From the NCBI RefSeq assembly GCF_012927455.1, contig NZ_JABBPE010000016.1, forward strand, positions 124,001 to 188,000: a stretch of 64,000 nucleotides of DNA. The letters are read 5' to 3'. The notes under the pieces are model-generated. The model was not told the origin of the DNA and made no database searches. It saw only the letters and a program-made list of their open reading frames with translations. The translations under genes and the position numbers were made by a program. Numbering within the stretch: the stretch's first letter is position 1; each line of letters begins with the position of its first letter. This stretch comes from Polaromonas sp. Its GTDB lineage: Bacteria > Pseudomonadota > Gammaproteobacteria > Burkholderiales > Burkholderiaceae_C. Shown piece after piece: positions 43,758 to 53,772 of the stretch.

Positions 43758-44330
43758 ATGAAAAACATTCTTCGTCCTGCATTAATCCTCTTCTTGGTGC
43801 TGACGCTGCTAACCGGCGTGGCCTACCCGCTGGTGGTGACCGGTGTGGCGCAATCCCTGTTCCCGGTGCAGGCCGCGGGCAGCCTGATCCTGCGCGATGG
43901 CAAACCCGTGGGCTCCGAGTTGATCGGGCAAAACTTCAGTGACCCCAAACATTTCTGGGGCCGTCCCTCGGCCACCGGGCTTATGCCTTACAACGCAGCG
44001 GCCTCCAGCGGCTCGAACCAGGGCCCGCTCAATCCGGCGCTGGTGGATGCGGTCAAAGGCCGGGTCGAAGCGCTCAGGGCGGCCGATCCGGGCAACACGG
44101 CTGCGGTGCCGGTGGACTTGGTCACCGCTTCGGCCAGTGGACTCGATCCGCACATCAGCCCGGCTGCCGCCCGCTACCAGGCGGCACGCGTGGCCAGGGC
44201 CCGCAATGTGCCGGTCGACAAGGTGCAAAGCCTGGTCGAGCAGCAGACCGAAACACCTCTGCTTGGCTTTTTTGGTGAGCCCCGTATCCATGTGCTCAAG
44301 GTCAATCTGGCACTCGATGCCTTGAAGTGA
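43758..44330 (+). CDS. kdpC: Potassium-transporting ATPase subunit C
   Basis: Single-span periplasmic subunit of the Kdp pump, 190 residues, with N-terminal membrane segment ([20 protein letters not shown]) and family blocks [20 protein letters not shown] and [23 protein letters not shown] 43758 has AAGGAAAA about 6 nt upstream, the best ribosome-binding site of the operon. It is followed after 34 bp by kdpD. Confidence 0.97.
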   Translation: MKNILRPALILFLVLTLLTGVAYPLVVTGVAQSLFPVQAAGSLILRDGKPVGSELIGQNFSDPKHFWGRPSATGLMPYNAAASSGSNQGPLNPALVDAVKGRVEALRAADPGNTAAVPVDLVTASASGLDPHISPAAARYQAARVARARNVPVDKVQSLVEQQTETPLLGFFGEPRIHVLKVNLALDALK

Positions 44331-44364
44331 GTGGCTGCGCCAAACACTGCGGTAACCTGTCGCC

Positions 44365-47064
44365 ATGACCGCAACCAGCAGCCAGCGCCCCGACCCTGAC
44401 GAACTGTTGCAGCGACTGCAACAGCAGGCAGAACAGGGCGCGCGCGGAAAACTCCGCATCTATTTCGGCGCCAGCGCGGGCGTCGGCAAAACCTACGCGA
44501 TGCTCAGCGCCGCCCAGCGCGAACTGAAAACCGGGCGCGACATTCTGGTCGGCGTGATTGAAACGCATGGACGCAGCGAAACCGCCGAATTGCTGGCCGG
44601 GCTTGCGCAATTGCCGCTGCGCCAGGTGCCTTACCGCGGCCGCATTTTGCAGGAATTCGACCTCGACGCGGCGCTGGCGCGCAAGCCCGCCGTGCTGCTG
44701 GTCGATGAGCTGGCGCACAGCAATGTGGACGGCTCGCGCCACCTCAAGCGCTGGCAGGACGTGCAAGAACTGCTGGAAGCCGGTATCGATATCTGGTCGG
44801 CGGTCAACGTGCAGCACTTGGAAAGCTTGAACGGCACGGTCGGCGCCATCACCGGCATCCGGATCAATGAAACCGTGCCCGATACGGTGCTGGATGCGGC
44901 CGACGAGATCATTCTGGTCGATGTGACGCCGGACGAGCTGACGGCGCGCCTGAAGGCCGGCAAGGTTTACCTGCCGCAGCAGGCCGAACGCGCGGCGCAA
45001 AACTTTTTTCGCAAGGGCAACCTGATCGCCTTGCGGGAGATTGCGCTGCGGCGCACCGCCGAGCATGTCGAGGACGATGTGCGCAGCTACCGCATCGACA
45101 AATCGATCGCCCCGGTGTGGAACACCGAAGGCGCCATTCTGGCTTGCATTGGGCCGCGCGAAGGCGCCGAGCAGACCGTGCGCACGGCAGCCCGGCTGGC
45201 CGGCCAGCTCAACGTGCGCTGGCATGCGGCTTATGTGGAGACCCCGCGCCTGCAGCGGCTCAAGGTAGCCGAGCGCGACCGGATTCTGGCGGTCATGAAA
45301 CTGGCGGAAGACCTGGGCGCCGCCACGGCCGTGCTGGCAGGCAACGATGCAGCGGCTGAACTGGTGGCGCAGGCGCAAATGCTTAACTGCGCCACGCTGG
45401 TGGTTGGTCGTCCCCAACTGCCGGACTGGTCAGCGCTGTGGAGCAGCCGCACCATGACACGCAGGCTGGCGACGCTGGCCCCGACGTTGGACCTTGTCGA
45501 GGTGGGCCACGCCGACAGCGCGCGGCGGCTGGCGCCGGCCGTGCAGCGTGGCGATGAAGAAGGCGCCGCCGCCTGGTACGGCAGCGTGCCGCCGTATGCC
45601 TGGGCCCTTGCCAGCAGCGTGGCCATCACCGTACTGGCGACGCCGCTGCTGAAATTTTTTGACCTGGCCAACATCGTCATGCTGTTCCTGCTGGGCACGG
45701 TGGGGGTCGCGCTGAAGTTCGGGCGCGGCCCGGCGGCGCTGGCGGCTTTCCTCAATGTGGCGGCGTTTGATTTCTTCTTTGTGCCGCCGCGCCTGTCGTT
45801 TGCGGTCAGCGATGTTCAGTACCTGGTGACTTTCGCCGTGATGCTGGTCGTCGGCTTGCTGACGGGCCAACTGACGGCGGGCCTGCGGTTTCAGGCCAAT
45901 ATTTCGTCCAGCCGCGAGCGCCGCGCGCAGTCGCTGTTCGAGCTGACGCGCGACCTGTCGGCCGCCTTGATACACGCGCAGGTGGGCGAGCTCGGCGAAG
46001 CGGCGGTGCAGCGCAACTTCGGCGGACAGGCGCTGGTCCTGACCACAGATGCCAGGGACCAGCTGGTATTGCCCGGCCACGCGCCGCCGGGCTTTGACGC
46101 CAGCGTGGCCGACTGGGCGTTTCGCAATGCCCAGGCGGCCGGCCTGGCTACCGCCACCTTGTCGGCCCAGCCTTGGCATTACGTCCCGCTAAAAGCGCCC
46201 ATGCGGGTGCGCGGCGTGCTGGCGCTGCAGCCAGCAAAGCCGCGCTGGCTTTTGATTCCCGAGCAATTGCAGCAGCTCGACACGCTGGCCCGGCAAATCG
46301 CCATTGCACTGGAGCGCGTGCACTACGTCGACATTGCCCAGCAGGCGGTGGTGGAGATGGAGTCGGAGCGGCTGCGCAACACGCTGCTGGCGGCGATCTC
46401 GCACGATGTGCGCACGCCGCTGACGGCGCTGATCGGGCTGGCCGAATCGCTGCAGCGCTCGTTGCCGCCGCTGAGCCGGCAGCAAGCCGACATGGCACAA
46501 GCCATGACGCAGCAGGCGCGCCAGCTCAATGCCCTGGTGACCAATCTGCTGGACATGGCGCGTTTGCAGAACGCCGGGGTTAATTTGAACAGCGAATGGC
46601 AGTCGGTCGAGGAGGTGGTGGGTTCGGCGATTCGCGCTGCCCAGCCAGCGCTCGACGGCAAGGCCGTGCACACCGAAATACCGCCGAATTTGCCGCTGGT
46701 CGAATTTGACGCAGTGCTGATGGAGCGGGTGCTGGTGAACTTGCTGGAAAATGCCGCCAAGTATGGTGCGCCGCCATACGAAATCCGCGCCAGCGTGTCG
46801 CCCGACAGCCTGGTAGTGGTCGTGCGCGACCACGGGCCGGGGCTGCCGCCGGCCATGCGTGGCCGCGAGTCCGAACTGTTCGAGAAATTCACTCGGGGAC
46901 AGACCGAGTCAGCCACGCCGGGCGTCGGGCTGGGCTTGGCCATCTGCAAAGCCATTGCGGACGCGCATCGCGGCCAGATCGTGGCCGGCAACGCCGTCGG
47001 AGGCGGTGCGCAATTCACCTTGAGCCTGCCGCGCCGCTCGCCTCCGGTACCGGCCCTTGACTAA
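44365..47064 (+). CDS. kdpD: Osmosensitive potassium-channel sensor histidine kinase
   Basis: Membrane histidine kinase, 899 residues, that controls kdp expression at low potassium or osmotic stress. N-terminal KdpD domain with Walker A GASAGVGKTYAML (about residues 36-48) and Walker B-like VLLVDELAHSN; USP-like domain (about 240-380); four membrane spans (about 405-500); GAF-like region; HisKA with phospho-histidine in AISHDVRTPLTAL (near 678); HATPase N box LLENAAKYG and G boxes DHGPGLP and GVGLGLAI. It is in one run with kdpABC and kdpE. Confidence 0.97.
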   Translation: MTATSSQRPDPDELLQRLQQQAEQGARGKLRIYFGASAGVGKTYAMLSAAQRELKTGRDILVGVIETHGRSETAELLAGLAQLPLRQVPYRGRILQEFDLDAALARKPAVLLVDELAHSNVDGSRHLKRWQDVQELLEAGIDIWSAVNVQHLESLNGTVGAITGIRINETVPDTVLDAADEIILVDVTPDELTARLKAGKVYLPQQAERAAQNFFRKGNLIALREIALRRTAEHVEDDVRSYRIDKSIAPVWNTEGAILACIGPREGAEQTVRTAARLAGQLNVRWHAAYVETPRLQRLKVAERDRILAVMKLAEDLGAATAVLAGNDAAAELVAQAQMLNCATLVVGRPQLPDWSALWSSRTMTRRLATLAPTLDLVEVGHADSARRLAPAVQRGDEEGAAAWYGSVPPYAWALASSVAITVLATPLLKFFDLANIVMLFLLGTVGVALKFGRGPAALAAFLNVAAFDFFFVPPRLSFAVSDVQYLVTFAVMLVVGLLTGQLTAGLRFQANISSSRERRAQSLFELTRDLSAALIHAQVGELGEAAVQRNFGGQALVLTTDARDQLVLPGHAPPGFDASVADWAFRNAQAAGLATATLSAQPWHYVPLKAPMRVRGVLALQPAKPRWLLIPEQLQQLDTLARQIAIALERVHYVDIAQQAVVEMESERLRNTLLAAISHDVRTPLTALIGLAESLQRSLPPLSRQQADMAQAMTQQARQLNALVTNLLDMARLQNAGVNLNSEWQSVEEVVGSAIRAAQPALDGKAVHTEIPPNLPLVEFDAVLMERVLVNLLENAAKYGAPPYEIRASVSPDSLVVVVRDHGPGLPPAMRGRESELFEKFTRGQTESATPGVGLGLAICKAIADAHRGQIVAGNAVGGGAQFTLSLPRRSPPVPALD

Positions 47065-47073
47065 ACTTCGCCT

Positions 47074-47781
47074 ATGTCAAATCCCGTAGTCATCGTCATA
47101 GAAGACGAGCCGCAAATTCGCCGTTTCGTTCGCAGCGCGCTGCAGGCCGAAGGCTGGCAGGTGTTTGAGGCGGAGACGGCAAAAAAAGGCCTGACTGAGG
47201 CGGGCACGCGCAAACCCGACCTGCTGGTGCTGGATCTGGGCTTGCCTGACGGCGACGGGCTGGACCTGATTCGCGACGTGCGCGGCTGGTCGGCTGTGCC
47301 CATCATTGTGCTGTCGGCGCGCTCTGACGAGGCCGACAAGATTGCCGCGCTGGATGCCGGCGCCGACGACTATTTGACCAAGCCGTTTGGCGTGGGCGAG
47401 CTGCTGGCCAGAGTCCGCGCCAATCTGCGGCGACCGCGCGCTGCGGCGGGCGGCCCCGGTGCGGGGGAAGAGGCTGACCCGGTGTTTCGCTTTGGCGAGG
47501 TCGAAGTGGACCGCCAGGCCAGGCTGGTGCGGCGCGCCGGCAGCGAGGTGCATCTGACGCCCATTGAGTACCGTTTGCTGACGGTGCTGATCGCCAACGC
47601 AGGCCGGGTGCTGACGCATCGCCAGTTGCTGCGCGAAGTCTGGGGGCCGTCGCATGCCGAGCAGAACCATTACCTGCGCATTTACATGGGCCATCTGCGG
47701 CAAAAGCTGGAGATCGATCCGACCCAGCCCCGGCATTTGCTGACGGAAACCGCTGTTGGCTATCGCCTGCTGGCGCCGTAA
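47074..47781 (+). CDS. kdpE: Response regulator of the kdp operon
   Basis: OmpR-type response regulator, 235 residues. Phospho-acceptor aspartate in LLVLDLGLPDGDG (near residue 53), switch residues in VLSARSDEADKI and lysine in LTKPFGVGE; winged-helix DNA-binding domain (EVHLTPIEYRLLTVLIANAG, LREVWGP, YLRIYMGHLRQKLE). It starts 9 bp after kdpD. Activates kdp at low potassium by family knowledge. A repeat A copy follows its stop. Confidence 0.97.
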   Translation: MSNPVVIVIEDEPQIRRFVRSALQAEGWQVFEAETAKKGLTEAGTRKPDLLVLDLGLPDGDGLDLIRDVRGWSAVPIIVLSARSDEADKIAALDAGADDYLTKPFGVGELLARVRANLRRPRAAAGGPGAGEEADPVFRFGEVEVDRQARLVRRAGSEVHLTPIEYRLLTVLIANAGRVLTHRQLLREVWGPSHAEQNHYLRIYMGHLRQKLEIDPTQPRHLLTETAVGYRLLAP

Positions 47782-47820
47782 GCGCTTTAAACGCCAGAAT
47801 TCGCATCAAATAGCGCTGCA

Positions 47821-47861
47821 GCCCATATGGCACGGGCGCAAGCAGCTATTTAATTAATAGC
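47821..47861 (-). repeat. Repeat A, intergenic copy between kdpE and purC
   Basis: GCCCATATGGCACGGGC (47821-47837), then core GCTATTTAATTAATAGC (47845-47861). The order is stem first and core second, inverted relative to 10799. It lies between the convergent ends of kdpE and purC, so it may stop transcription from both sides. Confidence 0.85.
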
Positions 47862-47878
47862 AAAACAGCGTGATGGGC

Positions 47879-48805
47879 TCAGGCCGTCAGCCGCGTCATC
47901 GCCTCTTGGTACTTGGCCGCCGTCCTGGCAATCACGTCAGGCGGCAGATGCGGCGATGGCGGGGTTTTGTCCCAGGGTTTGCCATTGATGCGCACGGCCT
48001 CCAGCCAGTCGCGCACAAACTGCTTGTCGTAGCTGGGCGGGTTTTGTCCGCCGGCAAAAGCCGCCTGGTAGCCTTCGACCGGCCAGTACCGCGACGAATC
48101 AGGCGTCAGCACTTCGTCCATCAGCGTCAGCGTGCCGTGTTCATCAAGGCCAAACTCAAACTTGGTGTCTGCAATGATGATGCCCTTGGTCAGCGCGAAA
48201 GCGGCTGCCGTCTGGTAGATCGCGATGCTGAGATTTTTGATCTGCGCGGCGAGTTCGGCACCGACGACTTTCACCACCTGTTCGTAGCTGATGTTTTCGT
48301 CATGCTCGCCCGCCTGGGCCTTGGCGGCGGGCGTGAAGATCGGTTCGGGCAGCTGGCTGGCGTTTTTCAGTCCGGCGGGCAGCGCGACGCCGCAAACTGA
48401 CTGGCTCTGCTGGTATTCCTGCCAGCCGCTACCGGCCAGGTAACCACGCACCACGGCTTCGACAGGAATCGGCTTCAGGCGTTTGACCAGCATGGAGCGG
48501 CCGGTGACCTGCGCCATTTCCGCCGCCGTGACCACGCTTTCGGGCGCTTCGCCGGTCAGGTGGTTGGGGCAGAGGTGGCCCAGCTTGTCGAACCAGAACA
48601 GCGCCATTTGCGTCAGCAGCGCGCCCTTGCCGGGAATCGGCTCGCCGAGAATCACGTCAAAAGCGCTCAGGCGGTCGCTGGCCACCATCAGCAGCCTGTC
48701 CTTGCCCACGGCGTAGTTGTCGCGAACCTTGCCGCGCGCGAGCAGCGGCAAGGAGGTCAGGGCAGAGGTATGAAGGGCGGGGATTTTGGGAAGCAAGGAG
48801 GTCAT
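47879..48805 (-). CDS. purC: Phosphoribosylaminoimidazole-succinocarboxamide synthase
   Basis: SAICAR synthetase of purine synthesis, 308 residues. [29 protein letters not shown] is the ATP-loop region (in parts: [16 protein letters not shown]), with [16 protein letters not shown] and [18 protein letters not shown] 48805 with AAGGAGG at close range upstream is well supported; the longer frame to 48868 runs through the fba terminator. It is the eukaryote/proteobacteria-type long PurC. Confidence 0.97.
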   Translation of the reverse strand: MTSLLPKIPALHTSALTSLPLLARGKVRDNYAVGKDRLLMVASDRLSAFDVILGEPIPGKGALLTQMALFWFDKLGHLCPNHLTGEAPESVVTAAEMAQVTGRSMLVKRLKPIPVEAVVRGYLAGSGWQEYQQSQSVCGVALPAGLKNASQLPEPIFTPAAKAQAGEHDENISYEQVVKVVGAELAAQIKNLSIAIYQTAAAFALTKGIIIADTKFEFGLDEHGTLTLMDEVLTPDSSRYWPVEGYQAAFAGGQNPPSYDKQFVRDWLEAVRINGKPWDKTPPSPHLPPDVIARTAAKYQEAMTRLTA

Positions 48806-48829
48806 GCGGGTGCTGCCATGGTGGAAGTG

Positions 48830-48866
48830 AAAAAGCCCGCGCGACCTGGGCAGGTCCGCGAGCTTC
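48830..48866 (-). terminator. Intrinsic terminator after fba
   Basis: On the minus strand a GC-rich hairpin (GACCTG-CC-CAGGTC with outer CGCG and AGC/GCT pairing and one bulge) is followed by five T residues. It separates fba from purC, so purC probably has its own promoter or depends on read-through. Confidence 0.6.
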
Positions 48867-48942
48867 AATTATCACCAATCCCGGCGCGCCGATGGCCCAC
48901 CGCAAGGTGCAGGGGCAAGTGCTGCCCCGATTCATTTAACGG

Positions 48943-50007
48943 TCAGTGCACGACCTGGGCCAACTCGCCCTTGGCGTATCGGCCTGCCACAACCGACAGG
49001 CTGTCGCCCTTGATCTTGCCGGCCTGACCTTCGCACCCAAACTCCCGGTAACGCTGCTTGCAGATGGCTTTGGCCGCCAGCGTGGCCGGCTTGAGCCATT
49101 CACGCGGATCGAATTTGCTGGGGTTCTCGGCCAAGAACTTGCGCACGGCGGCCGTCATGGCCAAGCGGATGTCGGTGTCGATGTTGATCTTGCGCACGCC
49201 GAACTGGATCGCCTTCTGGATCTCTTCGACCGGCACGCCGTAGGTCTCTTTCATATCGCCGCCGTATTCGCGGATGATGGCCAGCAGGTCTTGCGGCACG
49301 CTCGACGAGCCGTGCATGACCAGATGGGTGTTGGGGATGCGTCGGTTGATTTCCTTGACGCGTTCAATCGCCAGGATGTCGCCGGTGGGCTTGCGCGTGA
49401 ACTTGTAGGCGCCATGGCTGGTGCCGATGGCAATGGCCAGCGCGTCGAGCTGGGTACGCTTGACGAAGTCGGCGGCCTGCTCGGGGTCGGTCAGCAACTG
49501 GTCGTGCGTCATGACCGCATCGCTGCCGTGGCCGTCTTCCTTCTCGCCCTGCATGGTTTCCAGGCTGCCGAGGCAACCGAGTTCGCCCTCGACCGAGACG
49601 CCCGTCGCGTGCGCCATTTCGACGACCTTGCGGGTGACTTCGACGTTGTAGTCGTAGTCGGCAATGGTCTTGCCGTCGGCCATCAACGAGCCGTCCATCA
49701 TGACCGAGCTGAAGCCCAGCTTGATGGCGCCGGCGCAGACATCAGGGCTCTGGCCGTGGTCCTGGTGCATGACGACTGGGATGTGCGGATAGCTTTCAAC
49801 CGCGGCCTGGATCAGGTGCTTGAGAAAGCCCTCACCGGCGTATTTGCGGGCGCCGGCGCTGGCCTGCATGATCACCGGGGCATTGACCTCGTCGGCCGCC
49901 TGCATGATGGCGGTGACCTGCTCCAGGTTGTTGACGTTGAAAGCCGGAATACCGTAGCCATTGGCGGCGGCATGGTCCAGCAGCTCGCGCATCGAAACGA
50001 GTGCCAT
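48943..50007 (-). CDS. fba: Class II fructose-bisphosphate aldolase
   Basis: Zinc-dependent aldolase of glycolysis and gluconeogenesis (Calvin-cycle subtype in annotation terms), 354 residues. Zinc-site and active-site blocks: [43 protein letters not shown] and [14 protein letters not shown] 50007 with CTGGGAG upstream. It belongs to the pgk-pyk-fba glycolytic series on the minus strand, but here a PAP2 gene and a hydrolase gene separate it from pyk. Confidence 0.97.
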   Translation of the reverse strand: MALVSMRELLDHAAANGYGIPAFNVNNLEQVTAIMQAADEVNAPVIMQASAGARKYAGEGFLKHLIQAAVESYPHIPVVMHQDHGQSPDVCAGAIKLGFSSVMMDGSLMADGKTIADYDYNVEVTRKVVEMAHATGVSVEGELGCLGSLETMQGEKEDGHGSDAVMTHDQLLTDPEQAADFVKRTQLDALAIAIGTSHGAYKFTRKPTGDILAIERVKEINRRIPNTHLVMHGSSSVPQDLLAIIREYGGDMKETYGVPVEEIQKAIQFGVRKINIDTDIRLAMTAAVRKFLAENPSKFDPREWLKPATLAAKAICKQRYREFGCEGQAGKIKGDSLSVVAGRYAKGELAQVVH

Positions 50008-50428
50008 GATCGAACTCCCAGAAAGTTAAAAAGCTGTCAAGAAAAGGTGGCTCGCCAGCGCAAGACCGCGCGACGTGAACGCCGGGTCGTAACCGCCTCG
50101 TAACCGAGTTTTTTATTCTACCGGTTGCCGCCGGCTGGGTCTGTCGATCAAAGAGCCGGAAAATTCAATAAGTAACAGCGTGTATCGAAAAACCGGCAGC
50201 GAGGTCGCTTGTTGCAGGGCTTGCGCTTACCCGGCTAGCCCTGCCTTGGCCAGTAACGCCCTGTCCAGACTTACCATCTGTTGCTGTAAATCGGCCCGGC
50301 TAGCACGCGCCACCGGCCTGCCAGGGAAGCGCTGGCAGTCGCGGCTTTCTCGGCTCGACGGTTAAGCCCTGCTTAAGACAAACCCGCTATCTTTGCGTTT
50401 CGCTTCGCAAGACAATGCCTCACTCTTC
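50008..50428. other. Intergenic region between fba and the PAP2 gene
   Basis: About 420 bp of divergent promoter space. It has an 8-bp direct repeat CGTAACCG around 50085-50108 and an AT-rich spot near 50108-50118 (TAGAAT on the minus strand) that could be the fba -10 box; the -35 is not clear. A 61-residue frame at 50180-50365 is cysteine-rich and without coding character, so I leave it out. No RNA gene recognised. Confidence 0.4.
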
Positions 50429-51181
50429 ATGGCCCGTCAGCAGATCTTCCACACTCTCGCCCCACCGCGTATTTTTCTATGGTCTGCATGCAGTTTGCTA
50501 CTGTTGCTGCTTTGGGATTTTTCTGGTCTTGATCTGCAGCTGGCGCAGTGGTTTGGCTCTGCCCGCGGCTTTCCGCTGGAGAAACACTGGCTCTGGCGCG
50601 GCGTGCTGCATGACGGCATTCGCTACCTGCCCTGGCTGCTGGAGCTGGCACTGCTGCTGGCCATGGCCTGGCCTTTCGGCGCCATCAAACAGCTGCAGAT
50701 GGAGCGGCGGATGCAACTGGCACTGAGTACGCTGGTCGCCCTGTTGGTGGTGTCCAGCATCAAGCGGTACAGCAGCACCAGCTGCCCCTGGGACTTGCAG
50801 CAATTTGGCGGCACGGCAAGCTACCTGTCGCACTGGGCCTGGGGCGTTGCCGATGGTGGCGGCGGCGGCTGCTTTCCCGCCGGCCATGCCTCGGCGGGTT
50901 TTGCCTTTGTTGGCGGATTCTTTGCGTTTCGCCATGCCTTGCCGGCGACGGCGCGCCGCTGGCTTGTCGGGGCGCTGGCCGTGGGCTTGCTGCTGGGGCT
51001 GGCGCAGCAGGTGCGTGGCGCGCACTACCTGAGTCACACGCTGTGGACCGGCTGGTTGTGCTGGGCCAGCGCCGCCGTGGTTGACCTGGGGGTCAGCCAG
51101 CTGATTTCACGAAAGCCTGCACGCGCTCCAGCACCGGCGCCCGCCCTCTCAGGACTGACGCCATCGATGCCAGCAAAGTGA
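50429..51181 (+). CDS. PAP2-family phosphatase
   Basis: Membrane phosphatase of 250 residues with five or six spans. The acid phosphatase motifs are KRYSSTSCPWD (KxxxxxxRP region, weakly matched), PAGHASAGFA (for PSGH) and RGAHYLSHTLW (SRxxxxxHxxxD region, ending H-T-L-W-T). ATG 50429 is used; an in-frame TTG at 50393 is possible. Likely substrates are lipid phosphates such as undecaprenyl diphosphate or a phosphoethanolamine-modifying reaction. Its last 89 bp overlap the 3' end of the opposite-strand hydrolase gene, and its tail (ARAPAPAPALSG) is low complexity. Confidence 0.85.
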   Translation: MARQQIFHTLAPPRIFLWSACSLLLLLLWDFSGLDLQLAQWFGSARGFPLEKHWLWRGVLHDGIRYLPWLLELALLLAMAWPFGAIKQLQMERRMQLALSTLVALLVVSSIKRYSSTSCPWDLQQFGGTASYLSHWAWGVADGGGGGCFPAGHASAGFAFVGGFFAFRHALPATARRWLVGALAVGLLLGLAQQVRGAHYLSHTLWTGWLCWASAAVVDLGVSQLISRKPARAPAPAPALSGLTPSMPAK

Positions 51182-51962
51182 CGTGGCTGACGCTGTCAAA
51201 CAATTCTGATTGAACCGCTACACCGCTGGCTTTAAGCCGCTGCGCCAAGGCCAAGGTGCTGCGTTGCGGGTTGACCAAACGGTCCTGCGCTGGCGCCAGC
51301 AACAGCGCTCTGGGCGATGCCGCTGACGCATGCAGCAGCGGCTGGCTGTCTGCCGGCGTGTCTGGCCAATTGAATGCGACCCGGGACAGCGGCTCGACAA
51401 TCGGTAAAAAATCATAAGGCCCGGCCAGCCCGATCCAGCCTGCCAGCCGCGTGGGCTTCAGCCCCTCGGCCGCCAGCCAGCGGCTGTCGAGTGCCACCAT
51501 GGCGGCGTTGTAGGCACCCGCGCTGTGGCCCATGACAAAGATTTTGGCAGGGTCCGCGTCGTAGTCGGCTGCGTGCTGCAAAGCCCACGCGACAGCTCGG
51601 GCGCTGTCCTGCACAAAAGCCGGATAGCGAAAGGCCGGGCTCAGGCGGTAGTCAGCGACCATGGCCACGATGCCACTGGAGGCGAGCGCCTCGCCCACAA
51701 AGCGGTAGTCGGCGCGCTCGCCAGAGGACCAGTTGCCGCCGTAGAAAAATACCACCAGCGGCGCCTGGCGCAGCGGAATCGCCGGCTGGTACACATCCAG
51801 GCTCTGGCGCGCGTCCGGACCGTAATGCAGGCCCTCGGTGCGCCGATAGGTGTCGGTTGCCACGGTGGCATTGAGCAGATCGACGCCCGAGCAAGCGGTG
51901 AGGAGCGCGGGCAGCATGGCGAAAAGTGAGCGTCTGGGCATGGGGAGAAAGTTCGTGTGCAT
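51093..51962 (-). CDS. Alpha/beta-hydrolase lipoprotein (BD-FAE/carboxylesterase-like)
   Basis: Predicted lipoprotein of 289 residues with a signal and lipobox-like LLTACSG. Oxyanion region VVFFYGGNWSSGERADY, nucleophile serine in VMGHSAGAYNAAM, and a histidine in SVSHVTLLA; the FYGG in place of HGGG is a family variant. ATG 51962 is used; ATG 51941 (MPRRSLFAMLPALL) gives an equally good signal. Its 3' end overlaps the PAP2 gene by 89 bp tail to tail. The substrate is unknown. Confidence 0.85.
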   Translation of the reverse strand: MHTNFLPMPRRSLFAMLPALLTACSGVDLLNATVATDTYRRTEGLHYGPDARQSLDVYQPAIPLRQAPLVVFFYGGNWSSGERADYRFVGEALASSGIVAMVADYRLSPAFRYPAFVQDSARAVAWALQHAADYDADPAKIFVMGHSAGAYNAAMVALDSRWLAAEGLKPTRLAGWIGLAGPYDFLPIVEPLSRVAFNWPDTPADSQPLLHASAASPRALLLAPAQDRLVNPQRSTLALAQRLKASGVAVQSELFDSVSHVTLLASMASVLRGRAPVLERVQAFVKSAG

Positions 51963-52035
51963 AAGAACTTATACGCAGTCCCCGCGCGCGCTGGATTCAG
52001 CCAAAGCCGCGTCTTGCTGCCAGCGTTTTACCGTT

Positions 52036-53469
52036 TTACGCTACACGGCAAATTTTGAGCATGTTGGTGCCGCCAGGCGCACCCATGGGCTCGCCGCAGG
52101 TGATGGCATAAACGTCGCCGCTCTGCACGATATTCAGGCGCAGCAGATGGCTTTCGGCCTGATCCAGCGCGGTGTCGCGGTCGGCGCTGCTGTCCATCAA
52201 AATCGGCCGCACATTGCGGTAGAGTGCCATCCGGCGCTGTGTCGCCAGATGGGGCGTCAACGCGTAAATGGGGGCGCGAATATCATGGCGGCTCATCCAC
52301 AAGGGCGTCGAGCCGCTGTCGGTGAGCGCGACAATCGCCTTGGCACCCAGGTGGTGCGCTGTGAACAGGGCGCCCAGGGCAATTGACTGGTCGATGCGGG
52401 TAAAGGTCTTGCCCGAAAAATCGGCATCGAGTTCCTTGTATTCGGCCTTTTCGGCCTCCTCGCAGATTTTCGCCATTTCTTCGACCGTCTCCAGCGGGTA
52501 TTTGCCGGCTGCGGTTTCGGCGCTCAGCATCACGGCATCAGTGCCGTCGAGCACGGCGTTGGCCACATCGCTGACCTCCGCGCGCGTCGGCACTGGGTTG
52601 AGGATCATGCTTTCCATCATCTGGGTCGCCGTGATGACGAATTTGTCAGCGGCCCTGGCCATTTTGATCATGCGTTTTTGCAGGGCCGGCACGGCGGCAT
52701 TGCCGACTTCGACGGCCAGGTCGCCACGCGCCACCATGATGCCGTCGCTGACGCGCAGAATTTCATCGAGCCGGGGAATCGCTTCGGCGCGCTCAATCTT
52801 GGCGATCAGGCCGGGCTTGTGTTTGTAAGGCGCTGCGGCCACATTGCAGAGCTGGCGCGCCATTTCCATATCGGTGGCATTTTGGGGAAAGCTGACCGCC
52901 ACATAGTCGGCCTGAAAGCTCATCGCAGTCCTGATGTCTTCCATGTCCTTGGCGGTCAGCGCGGGCGCCGTCAGGCCGCCGCCCTGCTTGTTGATGCCTT
53001 TGTTGTTGGACAGCACGCCGCCCAGCTTGACGCTGGTGTGCACTTCCTCACCACGCACCGCATCAACCGTCAGCACAATCAGGCCGTCGTTGAGCAACAA
53101 CACATCGCCAGCCCGGACGTCGCGCGGCAACTCCTTGTAGTCCAGCCCCACCCCCTTGACATCGCCAGGTTCAGTGCGCGAGGCGTCGAGCACGAATTTT
53201 TCACCCGCGTGCAGCAAAACCTTGCCCTCGGCAAACTTGCCGACGCGGATTTTGGGGCCCTGCAGATCAGCCATGATGGCTACTTCACGGCCAGCGCGCT
53301 GGGACACTTCGCGCACCAGCTGCGCCAGCGCAACATGGTCTTGCGCCGTGCCGTGGCTGAAGTTCAGGCGCATCACGTTGACGCCTGCGTGTATCAATTT
53401 TTCCAGCATGACGGGGTCACTGGAAGCGGGGCCCAGGGTTGCAACGATTTTGGTAGCGCGACGCGTCAT
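52036..53469 (-). CDS. pyk: Pyruvate kinase
   Basis: Last ATP-forming step of glycolysis, 477 residues. RRATKIVATLGPASSDPVML opens the barrel; substrate and metal residues are in MRLNFSHGT, MADLQGPKIRVG, and IAKIERAEAIPRLDEI; MVARGDLAVEVG and ATQMMESMILNPVPTRAEVSD are the signature. ATG 53469. The length suits the plasmid-independent, allosteric-domain-containing bacterial enzyme. Downstream of pgk on the same strand with a 303-bp gap. Confidence 0.97.
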   Translation of the reverse strand: MTRRATKIVATLGPASSDPVMLEKLIHAGVNVMRLNFSHGTAQDHVALAQLVREVSQRAGREVAIMADLQGPKIRVGKFAEGKVLLHAGEKFVLDASRTEPGDVKGVGLDYKELPRDVRAGDVLLLNDGLIVLTVDAVRGEEVHTSVKLGGVLSNNKGINKQGGGLTAPALTAKDMEDIRTAMSFQADYVAVSFPQNATDMEMARQLCNVAAAPYKHKPGLIAKIERAEAIPRLDEILRVSDGIMVARGDLAVEVGNAAVPALQKRMIKMARAADKFVITATQMMESMILNPVPTRAEVSDVANAVLDGTDAVMLSAETAAGKYPLETVEEMAKICEEAEKAEYKELDADFSGKTFTRIDQSIALGALFTAHHLGAKAIVALTDSGSTPLWMSRHDIRAPIYALTPHLATQRRMALYRNVRPILMDSSADRDTALDQAESHLLRLNIVQSGDVYAITCGEPMGAPGGTNMLKICRVA

Positions 53470-53772
53470 GGCGGGTTCCTGTAATTTAGTTTCTTATTTT
53501 TACACGGAACCTGTGACCTGCCGACTACCAAAAGGGCAAGCATCGGGCCGTCACTGCCTGACGAAAAACAGGGCGCATTGCTGCGCCAAATGGCGAACAG
53601 TGCCGGCAGGCGCCCCAAGAGATTGCGGTGCCAGCGTACGCGCAGGGGCTAAGAAAAATGGGCGCGAATGCGCCAATTTTTCTCAATTTCATGGCCAAAT
53701 CGGCCTCTAGCCTATATACGTCGGGCGCAAGCAGCTATGATTTTAATAGCAACTGACGCCTAACATGGTGCT
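53470..53772. other. Intergenic region between pgk and pyk
   Basis: 303 bp with a repeat A copy near the pgk end (53703-53750) and otherwise no clear signal. The pyk promoter should lie toward 53480-53600. I see no small gene. Confidence 0.4.
53703..53750 (-). repeat. Repeat A, intergenic copy downstream of pgk
   Basis: GCCTCTAGCCTATATACGTC, then GGGC and core GCTATGATTTTAATAGC (53734-53750). Orientation is stem first and core second. It lies just past the pgk stop. Confidence 0.8.

Noticed and set aside
50180..50365. Short plus-strand frame upstream of the PAP2 gene
   Set aside because: Cysteine-rich, no ribosome-binding site, no coding signature; treated as non-coding.
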